DNA of 64,000 nucleotides from Limonium bicolor (GCA_023374045.1 CM041777.1:106036046-106100045), one strand, 5' to 3'. Positions 11,580 through 25,311 are shown, counted from the first letter of the stretch. Notes: generated by a model not told the origin, from the sequence alone. Program-made: numbers and translations.

Positions 11580-13180
11580 TTTCTCTGCAACCAGCACACA
11601 TATTCTTCCTTCCTTTCTCATCATCGATAGCAGCAGCCCCGTCCATCATCCCTTTCCACCATTGACTTTTCCAGCCTCCTTTTCTCTTCTTCTCACACCA
11701 GCTGCTCCTCCCTTCTTTGCACACTCTCGGTACAACAACAGAGAGCAATGAAACAACATGCTAAAAACGGTAATGCTCTCCTTTTCCTCTCTTGTTCTTT
11801 CACATTTTCTTCTGCCCCAACATTGCTCTTTTACTGCTCAGTTCATCCCGGCATCTTTCCCTTTGTTGCAGTAACTCAACACACAAGAAAAAACCCCTAG
11901 CATTCTCGGTTGATAAACACCCAGAACAGCAATACAAGCAGAGGATTTTAAACTTAGGGGGCCAAAAAATTTTTTGGCTATATATTTAATATGAATACTA
12001 AATATATTCTGAAAATAAATAATAAAATTTTAAAATAAAAATACTTACAATATGGTTTAAAGGTTTATTTTAAATATAGATATAACTTATTAAAATATAC
12101 TCTATCCTATTTTTTATAGATAATTTTGGACTAATTTATCCTTACTTTTTCATAAGAAATAGAGAAGTTGTAAGTGAGAGAAAAAAGTTAGAGGGTATAT
12201 GAAAATTGAGTGATAAAAAAGTCCAAAACATCTTATATTTTGAAAAAATGGCAACTTTCAAAACATCATTTATTAAAAATAGAAGGTAGTACATAGTGAC
12301 AATTACAAGACTCATGACTTAACTTTAAACTAAAATTTGATCAACCCAATTAATACTTTAAAAGCAAGTTTTTCAGTTCAAATTATGGTTATAAGAAAAA
12401 TAATATATAAAATATAAGACACTTAATAACATCAACTAATGTATTAAGTGTAATTTTTTATTTCTATTTATAACACTAAACAATTTAAAATGGACTCATA
12501 TTAATTAAAAATAATAATATCATAGATACTTTTAGACAATTTTAATAAATTCAACTTAACTTATAACCAAATAAACTATATTATATAAAACTAGTAATAA
12601 ACAAAAATGATGTCATTGGGACAATTGGGGCCAGTTCCCCAAATACAAAGAAACAAGGTAAACAAGCTCTTCCCTCTTTCATTTTCTCACGGTTTTCTTT
12701 CTTCCAGTACTTCTCCTTCCACCTTTCTACTCCATCCCATCTTCTGCTCTTCCTTGTTGCAGTAACTCGACAAAAAAAAAAAAAAATTCCCTGCAGTCTC
12801 GGTTGACAACAAAGCAGAACAACAACAACAAAAAATGGTAAGCTACTCCTTTCTTCCCTCTTTTCCTTCACGCTTCTAGTTTCTTTCTCACCAGCTTGCT
12901 GCTCCATCCTTTGCTAGTAAACTGCCGTTCTCCTTTCTCCTCATAAGACCACAACAACATCATCTATCTTCCTTGCATTCTCGGTACAAACAGCAAGCAG
13001 AAGCTGCACAAAGACAAGGTTGAAGTCTCTCTTCTTCCCTCAGTTTTGATGTCCGAAAGTGTTGTTCTTTTGACATTTCCTTCCTGCTCTTATGCTCACG
13101 CATGGAAGCTACACTCCAGCCTCCTTGTTGAGCCAAAACCGGCACCAAAGCACACCATGAAAGGAGTATAAACATAAGGT
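11580..13180 (+). repeat. Repeated pyrimidine-rich leader units in LTR 3
   Basis: Similar units occur around 11640-11950, 12660-12860 and 12890-13030. They share a C/T-rich stretch and 'cattctcggt' or 'cagtctcggttgacaa', then A/C-rich DNA. The first two also share 'ttgcagtaactc'. Sequences such as 'aacggtaatg', 'atggtaagct' and 'aaggtaataatc' follow these units. They look like duplicated untranslated leader segments with potential splice donors. Short open frames in them are not supported as genes. Confidence 0.5.
12100..12289. mobile_element. Degraded Stowaway-like MITE
   Basis: The terminal sequences 'ctctatcctattttttatag' and the reverse complement of 'ttattaaaaatagaaggtag' still pair over most positions, and TA flanks both ends. 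At 190 bp, AT-rich and non-coding, it fits a diverged Stowaway element. It is older-looking than the one at 2280-2517. Confidence 0.5.
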
Positions 13181-15667
13181 AATAATCAAGCTAACCGTGG
13201 CTGTATAAGCCTTCCCTTCTCCCTTATTTTTCCATGCAAAATACTGAGCTTATTCTCCTGTGTATGCTGTCCGAGAGCGTATCTAAGCCCTTACAAAACA
13301 GCAAGAGTACCGTGAGCAGTGGGAGGACTACAAGGGGAGAAACCAAGATTTTAAGGAGGTGGACACATGATCAATATCTAAGTAAAATTCTATAGGTTTA
13401 AGGAAGATTGGTGAACAAAAAAAATTAACTTATACGTATATATATGCTACAGCCGAGGAAGGGAGTTGTGGCTGGTGGGAAATTAGTGGGATCTTCTTGG
13501 TGGTTATTCTAAGGTAAGGATGCTAACACTCACTTTTAATACATTAAAAGATTACTAATTTTGGATGTTGTAAGGTACTGAATGTATCAAGCGTATATAT
13601 GTATATTGAGGTGGATAATGTGCAGCAAGTGGTGGGTGTAAAACTAGGATGGTAAACTTAGGAGTATGTGATTGTTAATGCTAAAAATGGGTGTGAAAAT
13701 GGTAGGAAATAAGCTAAGAAATCCTATGATGGCTATATACTAACCGAGACCTGGGGGTAAATTTAGAGACATTATAATGTCATTTTAAAGTTAGTTTTAC
13801 ATTATGTTTAAAGCCATATATTTAGGCTATACTATTGTTGATCATTTGGAGCTTTAAATGTTTATAAATAAATTTCAGGTTGATTAAAAGATTGCATAAA
13901 AATTCTGGTGCAAATTTATGATTATATCAAACATAACTACTTAGAAATATATTTGAAAGATATTGGTATATTTATAAGCTTGTAACATGGCTTAAATGAA
14001 TTTTTAAAACCTTGTAAAAATATTTTAAATAAATAAATAAATCATATAGGGGGTCAAAGTGTAATAAAATGAAATATAGGGTACAAATGGTAATAGAAAC
14101 CGAAAGGGATGATTTTAGGGATTTTTATAAGTATAATATATGAATTTTATGAAATTAGGGGTTAATTGTAAAACTAGGAAATTTTAGGGTATTTCCGTAA
14201 ACAATATCAAAACTGGTCAAAGAATAATTTAAGTGGTCAACCTTGAATATGGGGGTTGACCAAATTAAAATGAAAAGAATAATTATTTTAGGTATTTAAG
14301 GAAATATTAAGTCAAAAACAATAATTATAAAAAGATTAGGGGTGTTTGAGTAAATACCAAAATCACAGGGATTAAAATGTGAATATTAGAACCTTTGGGG
14401 TTTGTTGGAAATTTTAGAGAATTTTTGGGTTAGTTTAATGATTTAATTAATTAAAGGTTGTAGTATATGGTTTAAGTGTGATATTGTAACAATTATAAAG
14501 TTTAGGGATAGGTAGTGTAATTACCGAAAATTTGGGGTGTAACACAGAAACCTTAGGGGTCAGCTTGTAATTTCGGTAAGTTTTGGGTTTAAAATGAGGA
14601 TTTAAATAATTAAGTGTATAATATAAAGTTCTAATTCATTAAATGGAAATTTATAAAATAAAGGGGGTTTTAGTGTAATTATGAGGAAGATGTGAGTGAA
14701 CAACTAAATTTGAATAATCTGGGGGGTTATTCGGAAATATATACATACATATGTATATTATAATGTTGGAGTATCTTAGATTATAAATTAACGAGGGTAA
14801 TAATGTAACAAGTGTGGAATATGGGATGGTTTGTAAATAAACAAAACATGTGGGAATGGCATAGGAATTTCCGATAAATACCTAATATATGTATATGATA
14901 ATGTTTAAAAAACCTTAGTTTACAAATTAATGAGACTAGAAATGTAGTAGTTATTATATATGGGTTGGTTTTATAAATAATCAAAGTGTATGGGGGAAAG
15001 ATTAGAATTACCAAAAAGTACATGGGCTGTTTGGGAATTTTAAAACATGGACAGAAAATAATATAAAGTTTTGGGTGATATAATGTGACATTATGTTAAA
15101 GTATGGAATAATATATTATAAGGGAGTTATTAAGGAATAAATATGCATTATAAGCATTTACATAAAATGATGGGTTAAGTTAGAGAATTTTGGAAATATA
15201 TTATATGGTTGGAATTTTATTATAAAAGGAACTCTATAATTTATATCATGTGAAATTACAACATGGCCTGAGGGTATAATATGGTTAACAAGTTACATAC
15301 GAGGGATTATGTAGTTACATGTAAGAAACGTAAATATAACGACGACAGTATTATAACCATATACAAAGGTATAACATTTTACATGCATGTTAAAAGGTTA
15401 CGTAAACCATAACGTATATTAGCAATCATAGTGTATGCGTACGTAAATATTTATACAGCCGCCATATATGCTCGTAATAACAGTTACGCAAAGTATCCCG
15501 TATAACGAAATGTTTAGATTTCACACATGCGCGCAAGTAACATTATTCCCGCATGCATGCAGCCCGACATTGTGTGAATAAATTGTGAACGTAACTTCCA
15601 CGTATCAGTATTATTATTGTAACAACTATTACATACTCGTAACTATAACGGGTGATTGAAATTTAAA

Positions 15668-18363
15668 CACTACAAGAAAAAACAGATTTAGCTACCAATG
15701 ATTTGCTACCACACATATATTGGTAGCTACTTTCAAAAATTGCTACTGATTTTTAAAAGTACTAACATAGTGGTTTCTATTTTGCTACAACAACGACAAT
15801 GGTAGCTAGATTTTTTAAACAGTAGCCAAATCGCTATCGCCTGACAAGACTGCTACCATTAGTAGTAGCTATTTTTTATTTCATCTTGGTTCTTTTTGTA
15901 AGAACAATTTAGCTACCAATGTTGGTAGCTAAATTACGGAATAGCTACTGTAAGAAGTGGCTAACTCAATCATGGTAGCTATTGTGCCACTATTAAAGCA
16001 GCAGTAGCGAAAAATATTATAACTAGTAGCTAAATTGCTACTAAAAGTTGCTACTACCAAATAGATAAGCTAAGTTAATAAAATTGCTACTAACACTCAT
16101 CACGGTTGCCGTTCTGCTACTGTTTGGGCGTCGGTAGCGAATATTTTTAGCAAGCATAAAAATTGTTAGTATCTTTAATTATGAAATTGCTACCGACTAA
16201 TGATGTTAATGAGATTATGGCTAATATTATGCTACATTATAAAAAATGATAGCTAATATTTTTAAGTGATAGCAAAATTATAATTCTCTTATAATTTAAA
16301 TGTGTGATATGTATATAATTCAATTTCAAAATTGCTACTGACTAATAATGCTATTAAACTTTAGTTGATATTATGCTAGAATACAACAAATGAATGCGGT
16401 GTCAAAATTATTATTCTTATAACTTAAACTTGTGATTACTACATAGTTTGAAATACTAACCTATACTACTACTGTCATAGTGGACATATTATCTTTTTAT
16501 ATAAATTTTTTATTTTTTTAATTTTTTCAATATAGTATATTGGTTAGCTTTTAGCTATCAAAATTTTGAAAAAGAACAATAATTAAATAAAAATTGTCTA
16601 ATTCATGAAAAATAATTAAACTATATACTACTACTAGAATTTATTTTATCATATAAGATATACCTAACATAATATATTTTTGATATTATAATTTTTAAGT
16701 CTCAAAGTATCACACATATTAATACATTATAAAATAGAGTAAAAGTAGTAATTATTTAAATTAGTACATATGTTGATTAAAATTTACAAAATTAATATAA
16801 AAATAGTAGTAACAATAATTTAAATTAGTTAAGTGTATATATATGTGTGTGTGTTTTATATATATATATATTTAATTTAATACAGTTTTTATTACTATAT
16901 GATACTTTTATTTACAAAAGCCACATAAACTAATAAAACATAACAATTTAAATTAGTTGACGTGTAGGTTAAAATTTGCAAAGTAAGTTGTGTGTGTATA
17001 TATATATATATGTATATGTGTGTGTATAAATTTATAAAATGTTAAAAGTATACAAAATTATAATAAAATGTACATAAATATACGATATATTAATGTTTTT
17101 AATTTACAAAACAACACACAAATTAATAGGATTTTGAAAAATAGTAAAGTTAAAACAATTTAAATTAGTCAAGATTATACAGTATTATACATCTATTAAA
17201 ATTTATAAAAATATTATATTATACAAATTTACAAAACAAAATATATTATTTAAAAGTTTTAATTTTCATGTAATGATGTATATTATATTAGTATTTGTAA
17301 CACTATATAATAAGACTTAATTATATAAGTAACTTTACATAATATATTATCTTTTTTGTATAATTTTTGACATTTCAAAGATTTTTAAAAGATATATATG
17401 TATATTTTTTAATTTTTTTTATAATTTTAAGCCGATAATATACTTAAATTTTTATTAGCTTTACTATTTTGGTTGCATTAAATTAATTTGTTATATTATA
17501 TAATCGGCCATATATCTATTTTATTAATTTTAATATATCCTTGGTTTGATCATGTCTCGGCAAAAACTTCCATTTATATTTACAATATCAAACATTCAAT
17601 ATATACACGTAGTTTCTATATATGATGTGAATAACAATCATGGCACAATGGTTAAGACATTCTATATTCATCCCAAACATCCGGGGATCGATTCTTGCTC
17701 TATGCACATTTTAACACACTAGTTTGAATTAAATATGTCATTGATATGCGAGGTATATTTATATACTCATACGTTGTAAGGTTCGATCCTAGATGTGTAC
17801 ACATGACATAGTCTTCAATTTAAAGAATAGTTAAGTTACGCGGGCACATGGCTCCCACTTCTTGTGGGATTGAATGGTGGTGGTGCCCATTGTTCAGTAG
17901 TAGTGTAGAGCTAGCATATGCCATTCTAGTATCGATTTTGTTATTGCTATACTAGTAGCAACTTTGATACTACTTTGCTAGTAGCCATTTTGCTACCAAT
18001 ATTTTAGTAGCGATTTTGTTACTGCTACACTAGTATCGATTTTGTTACTGATGTACTAGTAACGATTTTGCAACTGTTATACTCGAAGCCATTTTGCTAC
18101 TGTTACACTAGTAACCATTTGGCTACTACATTCTAAAACGGTAGCAATATCTAGCTATAGGAAAAGTAGTAGCGAGGCCAAAGCGAAATAGCTACCGCAT
18201 TCCAAAACGGTAGCTATTTTTAATTTAGCCACTAGGACCTTTGCTACCACTGTATATCAGTAGCTAAATCATAAAATGCGGTAGCCCGTTGTGTTTAGCT
18301 ACCAAAATTGACGATTTAGCTACTGATATACAGTGGTAGCTAAATCTGATTTTTCTTGTAGTG
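15668..18363. mobile_element. Non-autonomous CACTA (En/Spm) transposon
   Basis: The 5' end CACTACAAGAAAA and the 3' end TTTTTCTTGTAGTG are inverted copies; about 30 terminal bases match with one mismatch. The 3-bp target duplication aaa lies at 15665-15667 and 18364-18366. Both subterminal regions (about 15690-16250 and 17900-18350) are packed with GCTACCA and TGGTAGC motifs in both orientations, the usual binding-site array of CACTA transposases. The 2.7 kb interior is very AT-rich with no transposase, so it would depend on a partner supplied in trans. It is inserted in LTR 3. Confidence 0.95.
17640..17706 (+). other. tRNA-like (Pol III A/B-box) sequence inside the CACTA element
   Basis: 'tggcacaatggttaagac' resembles a tRNA D-arm (A box), and 'ggggatcgattcttgc' about 35 bp later resembles a T-arm (B box). 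A full cloverleaf with a paired acceptor stem is not evident, so this is not called as a tRNA gene. Confidence 0.4.
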
Positions 18364-21300
18364 AAATCCCTAAGATTAACGAACATCGAGTTGAACAAAA
18401 GATCAACTAAAGGTTAGCTACGGGATGGAAGTAAGGGTTTGATCTATGATGATTAAGTAGGTACGAGTTATATAAATATGTACTGGTATTAGAACAACGC
18501 GTGTACCACATGACGGGTGGGTAGACACGAGCACTGTGAGCGCTAGAGGCTACACGGGGATTATCACGCGAGCGTCGACGGTGTACGGTATGTTCATTGT
18601 GTGGTCTGAACCCCTGAGGGAAGCCTCGAGTTCGGGTATTGCTTGATTATGTGATAAAAGCAATATGTATGCTATGCATGTTGTGTGGATTAATTCCTTG
18701 ATTTGTTACGCGATTAATATTGTGTGCGACGTCTTCGGACAGTATTATCACGATTTCTCATGCGATTGAATACTAATAATCGAGAACTTTATTCCTAACT
18801 AACCTAAGTAAGACACTTAGGAACGAGACTCAGGATCCCCAATCTCTAGAGCTTGATACTCGAACATGAACATAACCTAGATAATTTTTAGGGAAGTGTG
18901 TAAGACTTCAAAGGCAATTATAATGATAATGAATTTTCCTTGACCAGAGACTTTTTACTTAGGGTAGTTAGTTAAGTTTTAATCATATATTGGAGAGTGA
19001 TGGTATATGGTATATGGTATGAAAATCCAATTAGCATCGACTAGTTGGTTGCGCATTAGTGATCACTGGAGTATAACGTCCGGGTCGGACCGACTCCCTC
19101 TATATCCCAACGGGCCTAGATAGACTGTTGGACAAGGGTGCCACTCTTGGCACACGGCTTCGGCCATTCATGGACGCCTTTATTAGGCAAGTGGAAATCC
19201 CGGGATCGAACAATCATTGGCAATGAGCACCTTGTGTGTACGGGAGGACTACTATCCAGTAAGGTTATTTACGGGTTGTCCTAACATGACACCCACTGAT
19301 GTTGAGAGTAAGAATTAATAGTGACTAACATAATTTAAAGGAAAAACTACGCGTTCGTATATTGTGAATTCGTACGTTGTATATTGTATGTTGTGTATGG
19401 TATGTGGTGTATAGATTGTTACGTTGATGGAATGCTATGTATTTATTTATGTTATTTATTGTCGTTTATATAAACTATAAAATGAACCAGCATGTAATCA
19501 ACCTCATGTTCAGACGGCTAATTGACCTAAGTGACCTAAAGGGTCTAGGATTATACTTTAGCATATTCAGCGTTTTCGCTGAGCCTATACGGCACCCTAT
19601 TACAGGTACTTGATCATGTTGCGAGCCGGAGTGCGGGACCGGGGTAGACGACCTTGACTTTTGTTATGCATTTCGGACTCTTTTATTTTGTATCTTGTGA
19701 CATTACTTCGGGATTCTATTAGCAGCTCACTGTCATACTTTTGGAGAACTAGTTAACGGGGGTGTTACAAATATACTTACCCCATAGTGAGATTTGAACA
19801 TTAGATCTCTAGACAGTAAGACTTAGGCTATTAACCACTAAGGCAAGAGTTTACATTCGTCTATAGTAGGAACTATAACAATTTTATTCGTTCAAACTAG
19901 TCATGAGCAAAGTCAAACAGAGCGAGGTATTTTCACCCTAAGTTTTCTTCTTACCGCAGCAATTTTCTCCTTACCTCAGCTACTAATTTTTCATCTTCGA
20001 ACGCGAGGTATGTATTTTCTCTATTCACCGCCACCATACCAAACTGAAAATTCACCATGGCTAGTTATGTTTTCAGCCTAATCTATTCGATCTCCATGGC
20101 TAGGGTTCTTCAATATTCAAGCTGTAGAGTTTGATTGTCAATGGAGAACCCCGTTGTTAGCTCATCTTCTTCCACTACTATTCGGTTAGGGATTACTCTG
20201 TGATTCTTCAATATTCAAGTTGCAAGTTTGATTGTCAACGGAGAGCGCTGTTGGTGTTAGCTCATCATTTTCCTCTACTATACGGTTAGGGATTACTTTG
20301 TCTTGCTTTAAGGATTACTTCGTCTTACATTAGGGATTACTTCGTCTTCCTCTTCTTCTCTTCTTCAATTTGTGGCTGAGCAGCTAGCTAGCAGTAGTAG
20401 CACTTCCTCACTAATTAATTTCAAGATCTGAACATATCCTCACTTGCCCTGAATAAAAAATAATCAATGGGTTTATCCAAGTTCAATTAATCTATAATTG
20501 AAGAATGAATCTTATGTACACTATCTGGATACTCTCTAAAATATATCATACGAATATATTGAGTTTAGATAATCATTAGTCTAGCCGTTACTTAATTAAT
20601 GCATCAGCATAAGGTGTGTAATTATATTTAGGTGGTCCTGCGGGAAGCGTAACAATGACAAACAATAACTATTGAGTCTCCCACCTAGGTCAAGTTTTGT
20701 GTAGTTTGTTCTACCTCATCTGTAATAACCTATTGAATTCTGGGCACATAACTGATTATGCTTGCATTTGAAAACACAACATCCGTATGCTTGCAAGCAA
20801 CCAGTATCTTTCAATATCATCTAGTCTCCAATGTACCAATTTGATGTTATTAACCAGAAAGATGAACTAAAAGAGAGTCGCTTATAGGTGCAGATTACCA
20901 ATCCCTTTATACTAAAATTCTCTAACGTTATACTAAATTTGCAATATTGTTATACTAAATTTGCAGCCATGATATATACATCAAGATAGCTATTTTATTG
21001 TTTTTGCATCAGAGTTGTACTAAATTTATAATCATGCTATACAAATTTTACAACCTTATAGTATTAAACTTACAACAAGATAGCCTTAAATTAGCAATAT
21101 TGTACTTAATATGAATTGACTTTTGTTATATTTAATTGCTTCTCCTAATTTATAACTCTAATCTAAAAGGTTAACATGCAATAAATATTTAATTACAATC
21201 TTATTTCATTCTGAATGTCTTGTTCTTCCTTGTGGTCTGTTAGTATTTGAAGTATGAGTTCAAAAACAATTCCTAACGTTGATGTTCAAGTGGAGGGTCT

Positions 21301-21535
21301 GTTGAATCCTCTCAGCTACCCACTGGCTAGAAGAAAAAAAAAGAAAAAACGAGAGGGTAATGTGTTATATTCCTCTCAGTTATTATTTAATGACATTATT
21401 AATAGCATGCACACACTAATATACTTTTTGTAAGTCCATATTATGGTCCTAGCAGAGCCTTAAAGTACAAAAAGATACGACACTTTACAACCTCCAAGAG
21501 TAAAAGTATATTCTAGAACAATAGGGTGCTGTTGT

Positions 21536-22197
21536 CGGTGGGAGGGAAAATCAATTTGTTGCTGAATGTGGTGAGTGAATAAAAGAGATGTGCCCTTTAA
21601 ATGTTGAGAACTGGAAGGACATGCCACAAGATGTACTCGACCGACTTCATGGAAAAATCATGGTAATTATTATATTAATAAATTAGTTTCAATAAATCAA
21701 TTTGCTATTTAATTATTATAAGTTTATAATTACTATTTTTTCTGTTTTTGATTTTATTGGTAGAATAAAAATAAGCTTCTAAAGGGAATTCATGTGAAAA
21801 GAACAATGAAGAAACAAATGCTCGAACCTATAGGCATTGGAGAGGGAGATGGAAAAACACTATTTCACTAGTAGTTCATCCTTAAGAGATGCAAAATGTA
21901 ATTACCCATCTGATATTGATCCTGAGCAATGGAGATAATTACCCATCTGATATTGATCCTGAGCAATGGAGATGGTTGGTGTATAATTATTGGAGCTCTG
22001 CTAAGCAAAGGGTAAAATTATCCTATTATCTTTATTGTTGTGTATTTATTTAATATCACTGAATAAAGTCTATAATCTAACAAGTTTTGCATACTACAGG
22101 AAAAGAGTGAACAAAAGCTTTGTCAATGAAGATTTATTCCACTACTGGATCAAAATCCATTCCGAGCATGACCAGAAGAGTGGCCTAGAACCATCTC
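21536..22197 (+). pseudogene. Plant En/Spm-type transposase-like gene, left-arm copy
   Basis: Exon-like pieces read QFVAECGE, a stop, IKEMCPLNVENWKDMPQDVL and DRLHGKIM. After an AT-rich intron come GIHVKRTMKKQ, then PSDIDPEQWRWLVYNYWSSA KQR, then KRVNKSFVNEDLFHYWIK. Tryptophan spacing ('W..MP', 'W..LV..YWSSA') and the 'NK.....' block fit the Transposase_24 (Ptta/En/Spm) family that travels with CACTA elements. In-frame stops, a missing middle exon and a local 38-bp duplication near 21910-21970 show it is dead. A better-preserved inverted copy lies at 22660-23300. The function in transposition is family knowledge and is not active here. Confidence 0.5.
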
Positions 22198-22659
22198 ATA
22201 TGCCTCCTCCACAGATAGCTCATCCGAGCCCCTCTCTTCAATCATTTTCAAATGCAATTCTTACAATTTTTCAAGAACTTTTTCTGCCTCTTCATCTAAT
22301 CTTCCGTCATTATGACTAGAGCAAGTTATCAAAATAAAAAATAAATAAATTCCCACAATCATAAACAGACAATCCACTCTCGCAACAAATTACAAGCTAA
22401 CATTAAAATAAAATAAATTACACGTCAAAAAAGTATAGCAATAGAAATTCATCATTACCGTTTAGTCTTTATCCAAAGTTATATGTACATTGGCTCACCT
22501 ATTTGTGTGGATGAAGTTGAATTTGGTGTGCTTCCTTCAGTCACCTCAGACCTTTCGATTTCATTATCCTATAATGAAACAAATAAAGCATAATTCTTCA
22601 GTAGCTAAGACACTAGATTACTTAAACAATGAATAATTTCATATTTTATAATCTTACTA

Positions 22660-23300
22660 ATTCATAAAGTACTCATGGAATGGATTTTGATCCGGTAGTG
22701 GAATGAATCTTCATAGATAAAGCATTTGTTCAATTTTTTCACTCCTTTCCTACAGTATCCAAAACTTGTTAGATTATAGACTTTATTCATTGATATTAAA
22801 TAACTACACAACAATAAAAAATTATAGGATAATTTAACCTTTGCTTAGCAGAGCTCCAGTAATCAAACACCAACCATCTCCATTGTTCAGGATCAATATC
22901 AGATGGGCAACTACATTCCGCATTCTTAATGATGAGCTACCAGTGAAATACTTTTTTTTCAATCTTTCTCCCCAATGTCTGTATAGGTTTGAACATTGTT
23001 TCTTCATTGCCCTTTTCACATAAATTCCCTCTGGCAGCTCATATTTACTCTACCACCAAAATCAAAACAGGAAAAATAATAATTACAAACTTATAATAAT
23101 TAAATAGCAAGTTGCTTTATTTAAACAAAGTTATAAAATATAATAATTACCATGATTTTTCCGTACAATCGGTTGAGTACATCTTGTGGCATGTCTTCCC
23201 ATTTCTCAACATTTAGAGGGCACATCTCTTTTACCCACTCACCACATTCAGCCGCCACAAATGGATTTACCCTCTCACCGACAACAGCACCCTATTGTTT
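22660..23300 (-). pseudogene. Plant En/Spm-type transposase-like gene, right-arm copy
   Basis: Read on the minus strand from about 23290, it gives FVAAECGEWVKEMCPLNVEK, then WEDMPQDVLNRLYGKIM, an AT-rich intron, ELPEGIYVKRAMKKQCSNLY, RHWGERLKKKYFTGSS, then a damaged DPEQWRWLV block and KCFIYEDSFHYRIK. The left copy has a stop where this copy keeps the Trp of GEW, and it lacks the RHWGERLKKKYF exon. That exon is typical of the Transposase_24 family ('W...LKKKYF'). Frames are broken downstream of it. The two copies are arranged tail to tail, so any transcript through both would fold back on itself. Confidence 0.5.
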
Positions 23301-25035
23301 AGGAATAGAAACTTTTATTCTTAGAGGTGGTGAGTGTCGCATCTTTTTGTACTTTAAGGCCCTGCTTGGACTACGATATGACCCTACAAAAAGTATATTA
23401 GTGTGTGCATGCAATTAATAATGTCATTACTTCAAATATTAGCTAGCTGAGAGGAATATAACACCTTACCCTCTTGTTTTTTCCTTCTGGCCAGTGGGCA
23501 ACTGAGAGGATTAAACAGACCCCTCCACTTGAACATCAACGTTAGGAATCGTTTCCGAACTCTTTCTTCAAATACTAAAGCCACAAACATGCAAAAGCAC
23601 TAATGTCATCATTAACAAAATTTATGAGCTACTCTCAGCATCTGACAAAATGCATCAATTATTAGGAAAGAAACACAGTACCGATTAGGAAAGAAGCTAT
23701 TACAAAATAAAACATAATATAATCATAAATGAATTGAAAAGCCATTTAAAATCTAGAAAAAAAAACAAATGGACAAATGAATTGAAAAGCCACTGAAAAC
23801 TACACTTTACAAATTAATGAAGAAAGGATACTAATGATAAGTGTGTACAGAATGAAAGACAGAGGACTAATTATATACAGAGTAGACTTACGGAAGAGAA
23901 CAGAACTAATTAAAGCCACGTTTTATATATATATGTTGACATGAAATGTTGTTAAAGTTAACTACTTCCTGAAAATGTTAGTGGACTGACTGACTGACTT
24001 AGGGACTTATGATTGGTTAAATTGCAGCAGCAACAGCAACAAAAAGGACGAGATTGTGGAGAAATTACTAAAACCTGCACCTAATCAACAAACATCAGGT
24101 ATAAGCTGCTGACACAAGTATTTTAATGTAATTTCTAATTTCGTGTGTGTGTGATTTGTGATAACTGGGAAGATGTTAGGCGTAGCTAATTAATAATATA
24201 ATGTTGAATCTTTTGCAGGGAACGAAATATATCACTCTAACAATTGATTTCCCTCTCTTCTTACCAAGTGATGAACTTCTCAGGTGTTTTGTCTTCTATA
24301 TGTAGCTTAGTTTAAGTTATTTTATCAACTAAATAAATTAAAAACACTTCAATTAAGATTTCTAGCGGTGTTTGGTTGGTAGCCAATAAATATAGAAGCG
24401 GTTGATCTTTTCCTACTGTCATTATGAACGTAACAGTAGACAGAATGGTATATATATATATATATATATATGCTTTGCAATTGTTTTTATGCATAGCACA
24501 GTACATACACTAACTTGCATTGTCTAAGCAGCATTTTGTAAGACAGCCACAACGACATTACTAAGTCAGTAGATTAAAGGGTCTAAGTATGTTTCAACTA
24601 ATGTAAAGAAGCACACCACAGCAGACAAGCTACAACAGAACATATGAAAAAACGAGTTTACAGATTATCTTAGAGAAATTCTGATAGCAGGTTGTAGAAA
24701 CAGTTAAACCCTAACTTCATTTACCGCTGCTTAGAACAATTTTTCGCAAGTGTGAACCAGCATCAGTAGAAAAGACAACGAAAGAAGAGCAAAATGCACC
24801 GTGATTCTTTTACAAGCATGCACAACACTACCGATTAGCAGAGGAAGTAATCCCTTACTTGACAAATTAAACGGAAGATGAGCTAACACTAGCGGGGCTC
24901 TCCGTCGAGAAATCAAACTCTACAGGCTTGAATATTGAAGAACCCTAGCCACCGAGATCGAAGAGATGGTGAAATCATAAGTAGCCATGGTGAATTTTCA
25001 ATTTGGTATGGTGGCGGTAAATAAAGAAGAAGACA

Positions 25036-25311
25036 GACATACCTCGCGTTGTTCTATTCGAAGATGAAAACTGAGTTGCTGCGGTTCGAAGTAGAAAATT
25101 TTTGCGGTTCTATTCGAAGAAGACATACCTCGCGTTGTTCTATTCGAAGATGAAAACTGAGTTGCTGCGGTTCGAAGTAGAAGATTGTTGCGGTTCTATT
25201 CGAAGAAGACATACCTCGCGTTGTTCTATTCGAAGATGAAAACTGAGTTGCTGCGGTTCGAAGTAGAAGATTGTTGCAGTTCTATTCGAAGAATACATAC
25301 CTCGCGTTAAC
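25036..25311. repeat. 86-bp tandem repeat, three copies
   Basis: 'gacatacctcgcgttgttc' recurs at 25036, 25122 and 25208, and a truncated copy starts at 25294, giving an exact 86-bp period. Each unit contains 'ctattcgaag' twice and 'gttgctgcggttcgaagtag'. The partner arm of the inverted-repeat element has one copy (near 20010), so the expansion happened in this arm only. Confidence 0.9.

Larger units (their letters stand above)
11101..19769 (+). mobile_element. Third solo-LTR-like element, carrying a CACTA insertion
   Basis: The start TGAAATACCTCG resembles the outer LTR start, and the end is CGGGGGTGTTACA. A perfect 5-bp duplication aatat flanks it (11096-11100, 19770-19774). Removing the CACTA element leaves about 6.0 kb, longer than the two relatives. 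Part of the excess is explained by repeated leader units (11580-13180) and a degraded MITE (12100-12289). Blocks near 18560-18640 ('gtacggtatgttcattgtg', 'ctgaacccctgaggga') match the inverted LTR at 30061-31895, and the 'gctgagcc...ttacaggtac' block is at about 19575-19610. No coding region belongs to it. Confidence 0.75.

Noticed and set aside
12581..13175. Two minus-strand frames of 71-108 codons
   Set aside because: They are antisense to pyrimidine-rich LTR leader repeats and low in complexity.
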